From contig NZ_CP034447.1 in NCBI RefSeq assembly GCF_003952485.1, positions 5,656,501-5,720,500 on the forward strand: a DNA stretch of 64,000 bases, in the 5' to 3' direction. Under the pieces are notes generated by a model, which was given only the letters and a program-made list of their open reading frames with translations, made no database searches and was not told the origin of the DNA. A program made the translations under genes and the position numbers. Positions within the stretch are counted from its first letter, which is position 1. Each line of letters starts with the position of its first letter. This document shows positions 38,795 to 46,126 of the stretch, one piece after another. This stretch comes from Mesorhizobium sp. M1E.F.Ca.ET.045.02.1.1. GTDB lineage: Bacteria; Pseudomonadota; Alphaproteobacteria; Rhizobiales; Rhizobiaceae.

Positions 38795-38820
38795 AGCACG
38801 CCGCATTCATGCGGCGTGCT
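38795..38820 (+). terminator. Perfect 12-bp hairpin without a T-run
   Basis: AGCACGCCGCAT (38795-38806) pairs with ATGCGGCGTGCT (38809-38820). Only TAAG follows, so it may end BTLCP transcripts weakly or protect their 3' ends. Confidence 0.5.
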
Positions 38821-38829
38821 TAAGAAAAG

Positions 38830-38912
38830 CCCGGTCGAGTCCCCACCCTCCCCGTCCCCAACGACCGGGTTTTAGGAGCCGGCCCTGTCCCCGGGCCGGC
38901 TCCGCCTTTTTT
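38830..38912 (+). ncRNA. Candidate C-rich small RNA
   Basis: Hairpin 1: CCCGGTCG (38830-38837) with CGACCGGG (38862-38869), enclosing a 24-base loop with four runs of three or four C. Hairpin 2: GGAGCCGGCCC (38875-38885) with GGGCCGGCTCC (38893-38903), then GCC and a T-run to 38912, a strong terminator. A C-rich loop followed by a terminator is a common small-RNA layout; the loop could pair with G-rich ribosome binding sites. No convincing promoter was found, so it could instead be the 3' end of the BTLCP transcript. Confidence 0.45.
38875..38912 (+). terminator. Strong intrinsic terminator
   Basis: Perfect 11-bp stem with a 7-base TGTCCCC loop, then a T-run (38907-38912). Confidence 0.92.
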
Positions 38913-39069
38913 CACTAGCCATTGAAACCCTGATAGAAGGTACTGTGCCAAGGCGCAGATTTCTGTTGCGGCCCACCTCTGCTACAACAAGAAGCAAAGA
39001 GAACCGGGGCATGGCGACAGTTCCAAGAGTTTGAGATCCGCAAGCACGCCAGCTACGGGAAGCACCAAC

Positions 39070-39819
39070 ATGCCGACAGAACCCCGGTCACCACGCTTGG
39101 CGGTCCTTATCGACGCCGACAACGCTTCCGCCAAGATCGTCGACGGCCTGTTCGAGGAAATAGCCAAGATTGGCGAGGCCAGCGTTCGACGCATCTACGG
39201 CGACTTCTCGAATGCACGGTCGAAGGGGTGGGCTGACGTCCTGTCAAAGCATGCAATCATTCCCCAGCAGCAGTTCGCTTATACGACTGGGAAAAACGCT
39301 TCCGATATCACACTGGTGATTGACGCGATGGACCTGCTTCACAGCGGTCGCTTCGACGGCTTTTGTTTGGTCTCTTCCGACAGCGATTTCACGCGGCTTG
39401 CTGCGCGCATACGCGAACAGGGTGTTGATGTATTCGGGTTTGGCGAACAGAAAACCCCGGAGAGTTTTCGGCAGGCATGTCGCCGTTTCGTCTATACAGA
39501 AAACCTTCTCCGAAGCGTAGGGGATACTCACGATGCTGCGCCGGTAAGAAAGCCGCTTCAAGCGCCGAGCGCTGCGACACCTATACTAAAGAAAGTCATT
39601 GGCCAGATGGAAAGCGAAGATGGCTGGGTGCGTCTTGGCACCTTCGGCCAGCAACTTTCAAATCTCTTCTCCGATTTCGACCCTCGCACCTATGGCTTCG
39701 GTAAATTGAGCGACCTTGTGAGGAAGACCGCTGCATTCGATATTGAAAATCCCAAAGGCGGTGCCATGCGAATACGGGTCAAAGTTGCCGCTAAAAAAGG
39801 GAAAAGCAAATCCGAGTGA
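39070..39819 (+). CDS. NYN-domain (LabA/DUF88-like) protein with C-terminal LOTUS domain
   Basis: 249 residues. The NYN/PIN-like nuclease domain (about 10-150) keeps the acidic residues: VLIDADNASAKI, YGDFSNA, SDITLVIDAMDLLHSG and CLVSSDSDFTRLAARIREQG. The C-terminal ~75 residues (ILKKVIGQMESEDGWVRLGTFGQQLSNLFSDFDPRTYGFGKLSDLV) fit the OST-HTH/LOTUS fold, which binds RNA. Together they suggest an RNA-directed nuclease. Codon use is visibly less GC-rich than neighbours. The ATG at 39070 is preferred over 39031. An ankyrin gene starts 7 bases after the stop. Confidence 0.88.
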   Translation: MPTEPRSPRLAVLIDADNASAKIVDGLFEEIAKIGEASVRRIYGDFSNARSKGWADVLSKHAIIPQQQFAYTTGKNASDITLVIDAMDLLHSGRFDGFCLVSSDSDFTRLAARIREQGVDVFGFGEQKTPESFRQACRRFVYTENLLRSVGDTHDAAPVRKPLQAPSAATPILKKVIGQMESEDGWVRLGTFGQQLSNLFSDFDPRTYGFGKLSDLVRKTAAFDIENPKGGAMRIRVKVAAKKGKSKSE

Positions 39820-39826
39820 CATTGTC

Positions 39827-40375
39827 ATGCTGGAGATCCCTGACGATCGCTGCGAACGCCACCGGCTGTTCATGGCCATCGACGAAAGCTTCAAGGCAGG
39901 CGACTTCGAGGCTCTCGGGAAGGCCCTGGGGGGCGCAGCGCGCTGGTTCGATGAGCGGATGCCGTTCGAGCTCGGCCTTGGCCATCCGCTGGAATACGCG
40001 ATCTATTGGAGTCCGGCCGCCTTCATCGCAACCTTGCTCGACGCCGGCTCGAACCCGAACTACGAGGATCCTGCCGGCTTTCCTTCGCTCATCGCGGCGC
40101 TGTCGACGAAGCGGCCGGACAAGCTGGAGGTCGTCCGGCTCCTGCTGAAACATGGCGCCGACCCGAACATGCGCGGCGTGAACGACTGGACGCCGCTGCA
40201 CTATGCGGTGTCGCTGCGCGACGCGGAAGCGATCCGCCTGCTGCTCGCGTCAGGTGCGGACCCGTCGCTCAGAACCCGCATCGATGATTATGAGACCGCC
40301 CTGGAAGGCGCGGACCAAGCCGGTTTCGAAGCGTGGGCGTCGCTGCTGCGCGACGCGATATCCCGGCGCGATTAA
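39827..40375 (+). CDS. Ankyrin-repeat protein
   Basis: 182 residues from the ATG at 39827, seven bases after the NYN stop, with only a weak GAGTGA behind it, so translation may be coupled. Ankyrin repeats cover about 45-165: HPLEYAIYWSPAAFIATLLDAGSNPNYED, LEVVRLLLKHGADPNMRG, TPLHYAVSLRDAEAIRLLLASGADPSLRT. No signal peptide. Ankyrin proteins mediate protein contacts; a partnership with the NYN-LOTUS protein is inferred only from the tight spacing. Confidence 0.85.
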   Translation: MLEIPDDRCERHRLFMAIDESFKAGDFEALGKALGGAARWFDERMPFELGLGHPLEYAIYWSPAAFIATLLDAGSNPNYEDPAGFPSLIAALSTKRPDKLEVVRLLLKHGADPNMRGVNDWTPLHYAVSLRDAEAIRLLLASGADPSLRTRIDDYETALEGADQAGFEAWASLLRDAISRRD

Positions 40376-40406
40376 ACGACCAAGCCGCGGCGCCAAATTG
40401 GGCCAC

Positions 40407-40934
40407 TCAGGCCTCTTTCAATCCTGCCTTGAAGCGCTTGCCGTTGGCGACATAATGCGCGGCCGAGACGCGCAGCCTTTCGACCGCCGCATCGTCCAGC
40501 GCCCGGATCACCTTGGCTGGCGAGCCGACGATCAGCGAATTGTCCGGGAACACCTTGTTTTCCGTCACCAGGGCGCCCGCGCCGACCAGCGAATTGTTGC
40601 CGATCCTCGCGCCGTTGAGCACGACGGCGCCCATGCCGATCAGGCTGTTGTCGCCGATGGCGCAGCCATGCAGCAGGGCACGATGGCCAATGGTGCAGCC
40701 CTGTCCAATGGTGAGCGGATAGCCCGGATCGGTGTGCATGATCGTATGTTCCTGCACATTGGTGTCGGCACCGATCGTGATCGGCTCTCCATCGCCGCGG
40801 ATGACGACACCGAACCAGAATCCGGCATTGCGTCCGACGTTGATATTGCCGATCAGCGTGGCGTCCGGTGCGATCCAGTTGGTTTCGACATCGTCGAATC
40901 GGGGCGCCTTTCCGTCGATCGCATAGATTGGCAT
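40407..40934 (-). CDS. Gamma-class carbonic anhydrase-like protein
   Basis: 175 residues of left-handed beta-helix hexapeptide repeats (WIAPDATLIGNINVG, SLIGMGAVVLNGARIGNNSLVGAGALV). Three zinc histidines appear in VQEHTIMH and GCTIGHRALLHGC. The set matches gamma-CA family proteins (YrdA/PaaY-like), some of which are active carbonic anhydrases and some not. Followed by a C-terminal helix. It converges with the ankyrin gene (31 bp between stops). Confidence 0.92.
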   Translation of the reverse strand: MPIYAIDGKAPRFDDVETNWIAPDATLIGNINVGRNAGFWFGVVIRGDGEPITIGADTNVQEHTIMHTDPGYPLTIGQGCTIGHRALLHGCAIGDNSLIGMGAVVLNGARIGNNSLVGAGALVTENKVFPDNSLIVGSPAKVIRALDDAAVERLRVSAAHYVANGKRFKAGLKEA

Positions 40935-40978
40935 TTTCGTCTCCGAATCGTCTCAGGCCGAGAATTCGGCCGAGCCTA

Positions 40979-41031
40979 ATGCATGTCTCCCGAAAGTGTG
41001 CAGCGGTTTCGGGACAAAGACATGCTTAAAA
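40979..41031 (-). repeat. Palindromic repeat, module 2 only
   Basis: ATGCATGTC and GACATGC outer arms, inner stem CCCGAAA with TTTCGGG, loop GTGTGCAGCGG. Compared with the 38736 copy, one A-T pair in the stem has become G-C on both sides. It lies between the carbonic anhydrase start and the next minus-strand gene. Confidence 0.85.
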
Positions 41032-41039
41032 TCAAAGAC

Positions 41040-41360
41040 CTAAAGACCGGTCGCCCATGAGGCAATGGTGATCAGCACTATGCCGAGGGCCAATGCCCAG
41101 GCGACCGCCGTGCAGCCACACGAAAGCAGCGCCAGCGTGCCGATGCGCCCCTCGCGCCGCGCAGCCAGCGCATCATTGGTGAGCATGAAAGGGCCGGCGC
41201 AGGCGGTTGCCGCAAGCGAGCGTGCGATATGGGCAGGCGACACATAGGGCTCGGCGAAGGCCAGCCGGCGGCCGGAGATGATCTCCATGGCCGAGCCGGC
41301 GAGGCCGCAGGCCGTCAGGCCGACCGCAAAAGCGTAGAGAGGGAGCAGCATGGGATCCAT
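41040..41360 (-). CDS. Conserved small membrane protein
   Basis: 106 residues from the ATG at 41360, with about three hydrophobic segments: LLPLYAFAVGLTACGLAGSAM, ATACAGPFMLTNDAL and LALLSCGCTAVAWALALGIVLITIA. A conserved-looking FAEPYVSP.HIARSLAA loop joins the first two. The frame runs up to 41438 but the internal start begins the first helix. No family is recognised with confidence; such proteins occur singly in rhizobia. Confidence 0.7.
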   Translation of the reverse strand: MDPMLLPLYAFAVGLTACGLAGSAMEIISGRRLAFAEPYVSPAHIARSLAATACAGPFMLTNDALAARREGRIGTLALLSCGCTAVAWALALGIVLITIASWATGL

Positions 41361-41469
41361 CTTTACCAACCGTTTACCATGAAACCGCACAGTCGTACCC
41401 ATGCGCTGCAAGAGCCATGCCGCGCGAAGCTGTGCCACCTGAGGACAGGTGAGCGGATTGGGAATCGCG

Positions 41470-42201
41470 ATGAGAGAGGCAACCGCCGCCGAAAGCCCGG
41501 ACTTCGAGGTCGTCGACTCGACCTTGATGAAGCGGGTCTTCTACGCTTTCGCTGCGCTGGCCCTGCTTTCGGTGGCAATCAGCGTCGGCGGCAAATGGCT
41601 TGGGCGATCGATCGCCATGGCCGGCTATACCGACGACACGACCGTCCGACAGGTCGTCATGGGCAACAATTTGATCAGCGTGCCGGCCAATTTCATCCGC
41701 TTCGACCAGGCAAGGCGCGACGGCATCGCCTCACGCCTCGATCTCTATCTGCGCTATCCCGAGATGGACGGCTACAGCGCCGCCGCGCGCGACGATTTCA
41801 ACCATACCCGCGCCGCCAAGAAGATCGTCTTCCTGTCGTTCGAGCCGCGGATGATGTCGCGCGACATGAGCGGCCGCTTCGCGCCGATCTACAGCGCCCT
41901 GATCGTCAAGCCGGGCACGCCAGGTCCGGGCGGCACGACGCTCTACGGCTTCACCGAGAAATCGGGCTACCTCAACGAGGTGCTGGCGGTTGCCGACCGG
42001 CCGGGCAAGGACCCTTTCGTCGCCCGCTGCCTGAGCGGGCCAAGCGCCGAGGAATCGCTGGCGCCCTGCGAGCGCGACATCCAGGTGGGCGACGATCTCA
42101 GCCTCACCTACCGTTTCCCGCGCGAGCTCCTCGGAAATTGGCAGGCGCTCGACGCCGCGATCGCCGCCAAGGTGGCAGGCATCCTGAAGACGGGACGCTG
42201 A
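41470..42201 (+). CDS. Membrane-anchored conserved hypothetical protein
   Basis: 243 residues from the ATG at 41470; an in-frame GTG at 41449 with GAGGA three bases upstream is also possible. One N-terminal membrane helix (RVFYAFAALALLSVAISVGGKWLG), then a periplasmic domain: VVMGNNLISVPANFIRF, LDLYLRYPEMDGYS, GFTEKSGYLNEVLAV and a C-terminal LTYRFPRELLGNWQALDAAI. I recognise no enzyme motif. Divergent from the small membrane-protein gene; upstream of a P450 gene on the same strand. Confidence 0.75.
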   Translation: MREATAAESPDFEVVDSTLMKRVFYAFAALALLSVAISVGGKWLGRSIAMAGYTDDTTVRQVVMGNNLISVPANFIRFDQARRDGIASRLDLYLRYPEMDGYSAAARDDFNHTRAAKKIVFLSFEPRMMSRDMSGRFAPIYSALIVKPGTPGPGGTTLYGFTEKSGYLNEVLAVADRPGKDPFVARCLSGPSAEESLAPCERDIQVGDDLSLTYRFPRELLGNWQALDAAIAAKVAGILKTGR

Positions 42202-42322
42202 AGCGCGGCGCCGGAGCTCCGCGCACTGCCTTGTGTGCCTGGCCCAACGCATGGGCACGACGGAGGCCAAGATACGGTATACGGTCTGGCATCTGGCCGA
42301 CAAGGCGCGCTATTGGTCAGAC

Positions 42323-43561
42323 ATGATGCCAGCCTATCTCGCTTTCGATCCAACCAGCCGCCGCCTACGGCTCGACCCGCACGAGCCGGCCTTCGTGCAG
42401 AACCCTTATGAGGCCTATGCCTTCCTGCATGGCATCTCCAATGCCTTCTTCTGGGAGGATTACGGCTTCTGGTGTTTTGGCGGCTTCGACGACGTCAATC
42501 GGCTGCTGCGCGACCGCCGCTTCGGCCGCCAGAACCCGGCCGGCATTCCCGACAGCCGCGGTGTTGGCGACGACCGCTCGCATCTGACCGCCTTCGACGC
42601 AATCGAGGCGAATTCGATTCTGGAGCTCGAGCCGCCAGTGCATACGAGGCTTCGGACGCTGGTCAACCGCGCCTTCGTATCGCGCCAGGTCGAGCGGCTG
42701 AGGCCGCGCATCGAGGTCTTGGCCAATGAGCTGATCGACCGTTTCGAGCCAGGCGGCGTCGACCTTCTGCCGGCTTACGCCTCACCCTTGCCGATCACAA
42801 TCATCGCCGAGATGCTGGGCGTTCCGGTCGATATGGGGCCGCAACTGCTCGACTGGTCGCACCGGATGGTCGCCATGTACATGCACGGCCGCACGCGTGA
42901 GATCGAGGACACGGCCAACCGCGCCAGCCGCGATTTCGCTGCCTTCCTGCGCGGCTATGTCGCCGAGCGGCGCAAGAAGCCCGGCGACGATCTGCTTTCG
43001 CTGCTGATCGAGGCCCAGGACAACGGCCAAAGACTTTCCGAGGACGAACTGGTTTCCTCGGCGATCCTTTTGCTCAACGCCGGGCATGAGGCCACCGTGC
43101 ATCAGACCGGCAATGCCGTGCGTTCGATCCTGGCGCAAGGCGGTGATCCCCACCGCTTCTTCGAAACAACGGAGGCGAACGCCGCGACGGTCGAGGAATG
43201 CCTGCGCTTCGACGCGCCGCTGCATATGTTCCTGCGCTATGCCTATGAGGAGATCGAAGTTTCACCGGGCATTTTGGTCAAGCCCAGCGAGATGATCGCG
43301 CTGCTGCTTGGCATGGCCAACCACGACCCGCTGGCGTTTGCCGGACCCGACACATTCAATCCGGTCCGCACGGACCAGAAGAACGTCTCGTTCGGTGCCG
43401 GCATCCATTTCTGCATCGGCGCGCCGCTGGCCAGGCTGGAACTGCAGGTTTCGTTGAAAACGCTGTTCGAGCGCCTGCCCAATTTGCGCCTGGCCGGGGA
43501 ACCGCGCTTCCGCGATACCTATCACTTCCATGGGTTGGAGCGGCTTGCTGTTACTTTCTGA
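42323..43561 (+). CDS. Cytochrome P450
   Basis: 412 residues from the ATG at 42323; starts at 42233 (GTG) and 42251 are also in frame and the true start is uncertain. Visible P450 elements: the I-helix oxygen-binding motif LLNAGHEATVHQ (A/G-G-x-E/D-x-T), the K-helix ExxR-like EECLRFDAP, and the heme loop FGAGIHFCIGAPLARLE with the proximal cysteine (about residue 363). No membrane anchor, as usual for bacterial class I enzymes. No ferredoxin or reductase gene is adjacent, so redox partners and substrate are unknown. Confidence 0.93.
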   Translation: MMPAYLAFDPTSRRLRLDPHEPAFVQNPYEAYAFLHGISNAFFWEDYGFWCFGGFDDVNRLLRDRRFGRQNPAGIPDSRGVGDDRSHLTAFDAIEANSILELEPPVHTRLRTLVNRAFVSRQVERLRPRIEVLANELIDRFEPGGVDLLPAYASPLPITIIAEMLGVPVDMGPQLLDWSHRMVAMYMHGRTREIEDTANRASRDFAAFLRGYVAERRKKPGDDLLSLLIEAQDNGQRLSEDELVSSAILLLNAGHEATVHQTGNAVRSILAQGGDPHRFFETTEANAATVEECLRFDAPLHMFLRYAYEEIEVSPGILVKPSEMIALLLGMANHDPLAFAGPDTFNPVRTDQKNVSFGAGIHFCIGAPLARLELQVSLKTLFERLPNLRLAGEPRFRDTYHFHGLERLAVTF

Positions 43562-43580
43562 GCGAGGCGTGCCCGACCTC

Positions 43581-43755
43581 GTCATCCTTGGGCGTAGCGA
43601 CGCGAAGCGGAGCGAAGACCCAAGGATCCATTCCGTGACCTCGCCGAAGGGTGCAAACGGGCAGAATTCCGCATCGCTGCAACGCTTCAAAGTCATGGAA
43701 TGGATCCTCGGGTCTGCGCTGCGTCGCTACGCTCCTTGCTCCGCCCGTGGATGAC
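43581..43755. repeat. Long imperfect inverted repeat
   Basis: A left arm 43581-43639 and right arm 43692-43755 are imperfect reverse complements, both ending in GTCAT/ATGAC and containing GGATCCATTCC. Each arm holds its own inner palindrome (CCTTGGG with CCCAAGG on the left, CCTCGGG with CCCGTGG on the right). It fills most of the gap between convergent P450 and cupin genes and resembles dispersed rhizobial intergenic elements. Confidence 0.8.
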
Positions 43756-43813
43756 GAAACGATAAACGCCTCGGCCAATCTTGAACGTATTCAACACAGG
43801 AACCGGAGGCGCT

Positions 43814-44158
43814 TCAAAGCCGGATCACATATTCCTTCCGCGTCGTCTCCAGCACCTCCCAGGTGCCTTTGAAGCCCGGCCGCAGCACGAAACTGTCGCC
43901 GGCCCGCACGGTACGCGCCTCGCTGCCGTCCTCGGCGATGACCGAAACGCCGGACAGGATGTGGCAGAATTCCCATTCGTCATAGACGATGCGCCACTTG
44001 CCGGGCGTCGCTTCCCAGATCCCGGCATAGAGGCCGCCGTCCCGCTCCTCGACGTTCCAGGTGCGGAATTTCGGGTCGCCCGAGATCACGCGATCGGGGG
44101 CCGGCGCGCCGGCCTCCGGTTCGACGTTATCGGCTTTCACCGCAAGAAAGGCCGACAT
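43814..44158 (-). CDS. Cupin-domain protein
   Basis: 114-residue single cupin of the DUF861/cupin_3 group: WNVEERDGGLYAGIWEATPGKWRIVYDEWEFCHILSGVSVIAEDG, then VRAGDSFVLRPGFKGTWEVLE. The usual metal histidines are partly replaced (EWEFCHIL keeps E and H). It starts 5 bases after the sulfhydrylase stop, so it is in that operon. Members are often linked to amino-acid or ureide metabolism; the specific role is unknown. Confidence 0.88.
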   Translation of the reverse strand: MSAFLAVKADNVEPEAGAPAPDRVISGDPKFRTWNVEERDGGLYAGIWEATPGKWRIVYDEWEFCHILSGVSVIAEDGSEARTVRAGDSFVLRPGFKGTWEVLETTRKEYVIRL

Positions 44159-44163
44159 CGCGA

Positions 44164-45444
44164 TCAGACCTTGCCGAGCGCCTGTTCCAGGTCGGCGACG
44201 ATGTCGTTGACATCCTCGATGCCGACCGAAAGGCGAACCGTGTCCGGTCCGGCTCCGGCCTTGATCTTCTGCTCGTCGGAAAGCTGACGGTGCGTGGTCG
44301 AGGCCGGATGGATGACCAGCGACTTGGTGTCGCCGACATTGGCCAGGTGCGAGAACAGCTCCAGCGCCTCGACGAACTTGACGCCGGCCTCGTAGCCGCC
44401 CTTGAGGCCGAAGGTGAAGACAGCACCAGCGCCCTGCGGCGAATATTTCTTCTGCAGCGCGTTGTTCTTATCGCTCGGCAGTCCGGGATAGTTCACCCAG
44501 GCGACTTTCGGATGGTTCGAAAGCCAGGCTGCGACGCTCACTGCGTTGTCGCAATGGCGCTGCATGCGCAGCGGCAGCGTTTCAAGGCCGGTCAGGATCA
44601 GGAAGGCGTTGAAGGGCGAGATCGCCGGGCCGATGTCGCGAAGGCCGAGGACGCGGGCGGCGATGGCGAAGGCAAAATTGCCGAAGGTCTCGTGCAGCAC
44701 GAGGCCGCCATATTCGGGGCGCGGCTCGGACAGCATCGGGTACTTGCCCGACTTCGACCAGTCGAAGGTGCCGCCATCGACGATGGCGCCGCCGATCGAA
44801 TTGCCATGGCCGCCGATGAATTTGGTCAGCGAATGCACGACGATGTCGGCGCCGTGTTCGATCGGCCGCACCAGATAGGGCGAGGCCAGCGTGTTGTCGA
44901 CGATCAGCGGCAGGCCGTGCCTGCGGGCGATGTCACCGATCTTCTCGATGTCGACGAAGATACCGCCGGGATTTGCGAGGCTCTCGATGAAGATCGCCTT
45001 TGTCTTGTCATCGATCTGGCTCTCGAAGGTCGAGATGTCGTTGGTGTCGGCCCAGCGCACCTGCCAGTCGAAATTCTTGAAGGCCTGGCCAAACTGGTTG
45101 ATCGAGCCGCCATAAAGCTTCGTCGCGGCGATGAAATTTTCGCCGGGGCGCATCAGATTGTGGAAGACGAGCACCTGGGCGGCGTGGCCCGAAGCGACGG
45201 CAAGCGCCGCCGTGCCGCCTTCGAGCGCGGCAAGGCGTTCCTCAAGAACGGCTTGAGTCGGGTTCATGATGCGGGTGTAGATGTTGCCGAAGGCCTTCAG
45301 CCCAAACAGCGAGGCGGCGTGGTCGGCGTCGTCGAAGACGTAGGAGGTGGTCTGGTAGATCGGCGTGGCGCGCGCGCCGGTCGCCGGATCCGGCTTGGCG
45401 CCGGCATGAACGGCGAGCGTGTTGAAACCGGGTGTACGGGTCAT
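44164..45444 (-). CDS. metY: O-acetylhomoserine sulfhydrylase
   Basis: 426 residues; a PLP enzyme making homocysteine from O-acetyl- or O-succinylhomoserine and sulphide. Cys/Met-metabolism fold: FNTLAVHAGAKPDPATGARATPIYQTTSY, ASGHAAQVLVFHNLMRPGENFIAATKLYGG, and the PLP lysine in VVHSLTKFIGGHG (about residue 207). The length and GHGNSIGG motif favour MetY/CysD over cystathionine synthase or lyase. GGGAGG lies before the ATG. Operon with a downstream cupin. I saw no SAM-II riboswitch in the 160 bp upstream. Confidence 0.92.
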   Translation of the reverse strand: MTRTPGFNTLAVHAGAKPDPATGARATPIYQTTSYVFDDADHAASLFGLKAFGNIYTRIMNPTQAVLEERLAALEGGTAALAVASGHAAQVLVFHNLMRPGENFIAATKLYGGSINQFGQAFKNFDWQVRWADTNDISTFESQIDDKTKAIFIESLANPGGIFVDIEKIGDIARRHGLPLIVDNTLASPYLVRPIEHGADIVVHSLTKFIGGHGNSIGGAIVDGGTFDWSKSGKYPMLSEPRPEYGGLVLHETFGNFAFAIAARVLGLRDIGPAISPFNAFLILTGLETLPLRMQRHCDNAVSVAAWLSNHPKVAWVNYPGLPSDKNNALQKKYSPQGAGAVFTFGLKGGYEAGVKFVEALELFSHLANVGDTKSLVIHPASTTHRQLSDEQKIKAGAGPDTVRLSVGIEDVNDIVADLEQALGKV

Positions 45445-45604
45445 CTAAGCCTCCCTCTCTAAACCTTTCGAAAATCGCCGGGCATTCTTGGCGAAGCGTG
45501 GCGGCGAATGCAAAGAAGAAAATACCTTTCGGCGTGCGATCTGCGGCGAACGTCCGGAAAAATCCATCACTTCCCGGAATAATTTTGCGCGGCCGGTAGC
45601 CCGT

Positions 45605-46126
45605 CTATTTCTGCCGCACGCCGAAGCTCTGGAAGCCCTGCCGCATCACGGGCTTCTTCGACGACAGCACGCCGGAATTGACGCCGGTCCAACCGATCTC
45701 GCCCGACAGCTTGCCATATTCGATCTTCGGGCATCGGTTCATCACCACCTTGATGCCTGCGGCCTCGGCGCGGGCCGCGGCCTCGTCATGGCGCACGCCA
45801 AGCTGCATCCAGACGACCTTCGGCAAGGGATCGAGATGCAGGATCTGGTCAACGATGCCCGGCACCGCCGCCGAGCCGCGAAAAATATCGACCATGTCGA
45901 CAGGCTGGGGCAGGTCGGCCAGGCTGGCATAGACCGTCTGCCCGAGTATCTGCTTGCCGGCATGGCCGGGATTGATCGGGAGCACCGAGAATCCCTTGGA
46001 GAGCAGATATTTCAACACGAAGTAGCTTGGGCGCACATCGTTGGGCGAGGCGCCGACCATGGCGATGGTCTTCACCGAGTTCAGGATCCCGGCGATGTAG
46101 GTGTTGTCGTAGGCGTCGTGATTCAT
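45605..46126 (-). CDS. CoA-binding protein, YccU-like
   Basis: 173 residues, a CoA_binding_2 Rossmann domain: ILNSVKTIAMVGASPNDVRPSYFVLKYLLSKGFSVLPINPGHAG, then VDMVDIFRGSAAVPGIVDQIL, VVWMQLGVRHDEAAARAEAAGIKVVMNRCPKIEY. Its ATG overlaps the stop of the scrambled ATPase gene (ATGA), so it was built to be co-translated with that gene. Since the ATPase is broken, expression of this gene may now depend on another start of transcription. Confidence 0.92.
   Translation of the reverse strand: MNHDAYDNTYIAGILNSVKTIAMVGASPNDVRPSYFVLKYLLSKGFSVLPINPGHAGKQILGQTVYASLADLPQPVDMVDIFRGSAAVPGIVDQILHLDPLPKVVWMQLGVRHDEAAARAEAAGIKVVMNRCPKIEYGKLSGEIGWTGVNSGVLSSKKPVMRQGFQSFGVRQK

Larger units (their letters stand above)
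38729..39069. other. Structured intergenic region
   Basis: The 341 bp hold, in order, a module-2 repeat copy (38736-38784), a perfect 12-bp hairpin (38795-38820), a C-rich hairpin plus terminator that may be a small RNA (38830-38912), and the promoter-proximal sequence of the NYN gene. No protein gene is supported. Confidence 0.6.

Noticed and set aside
45445..45604. SAM-II riboswitch before the O-acetylhomoserine sulfhydrylase gene
   Set aside because: I could not find the expected pseudoknot elements; only an ordinary leader with a GGGAGG site.
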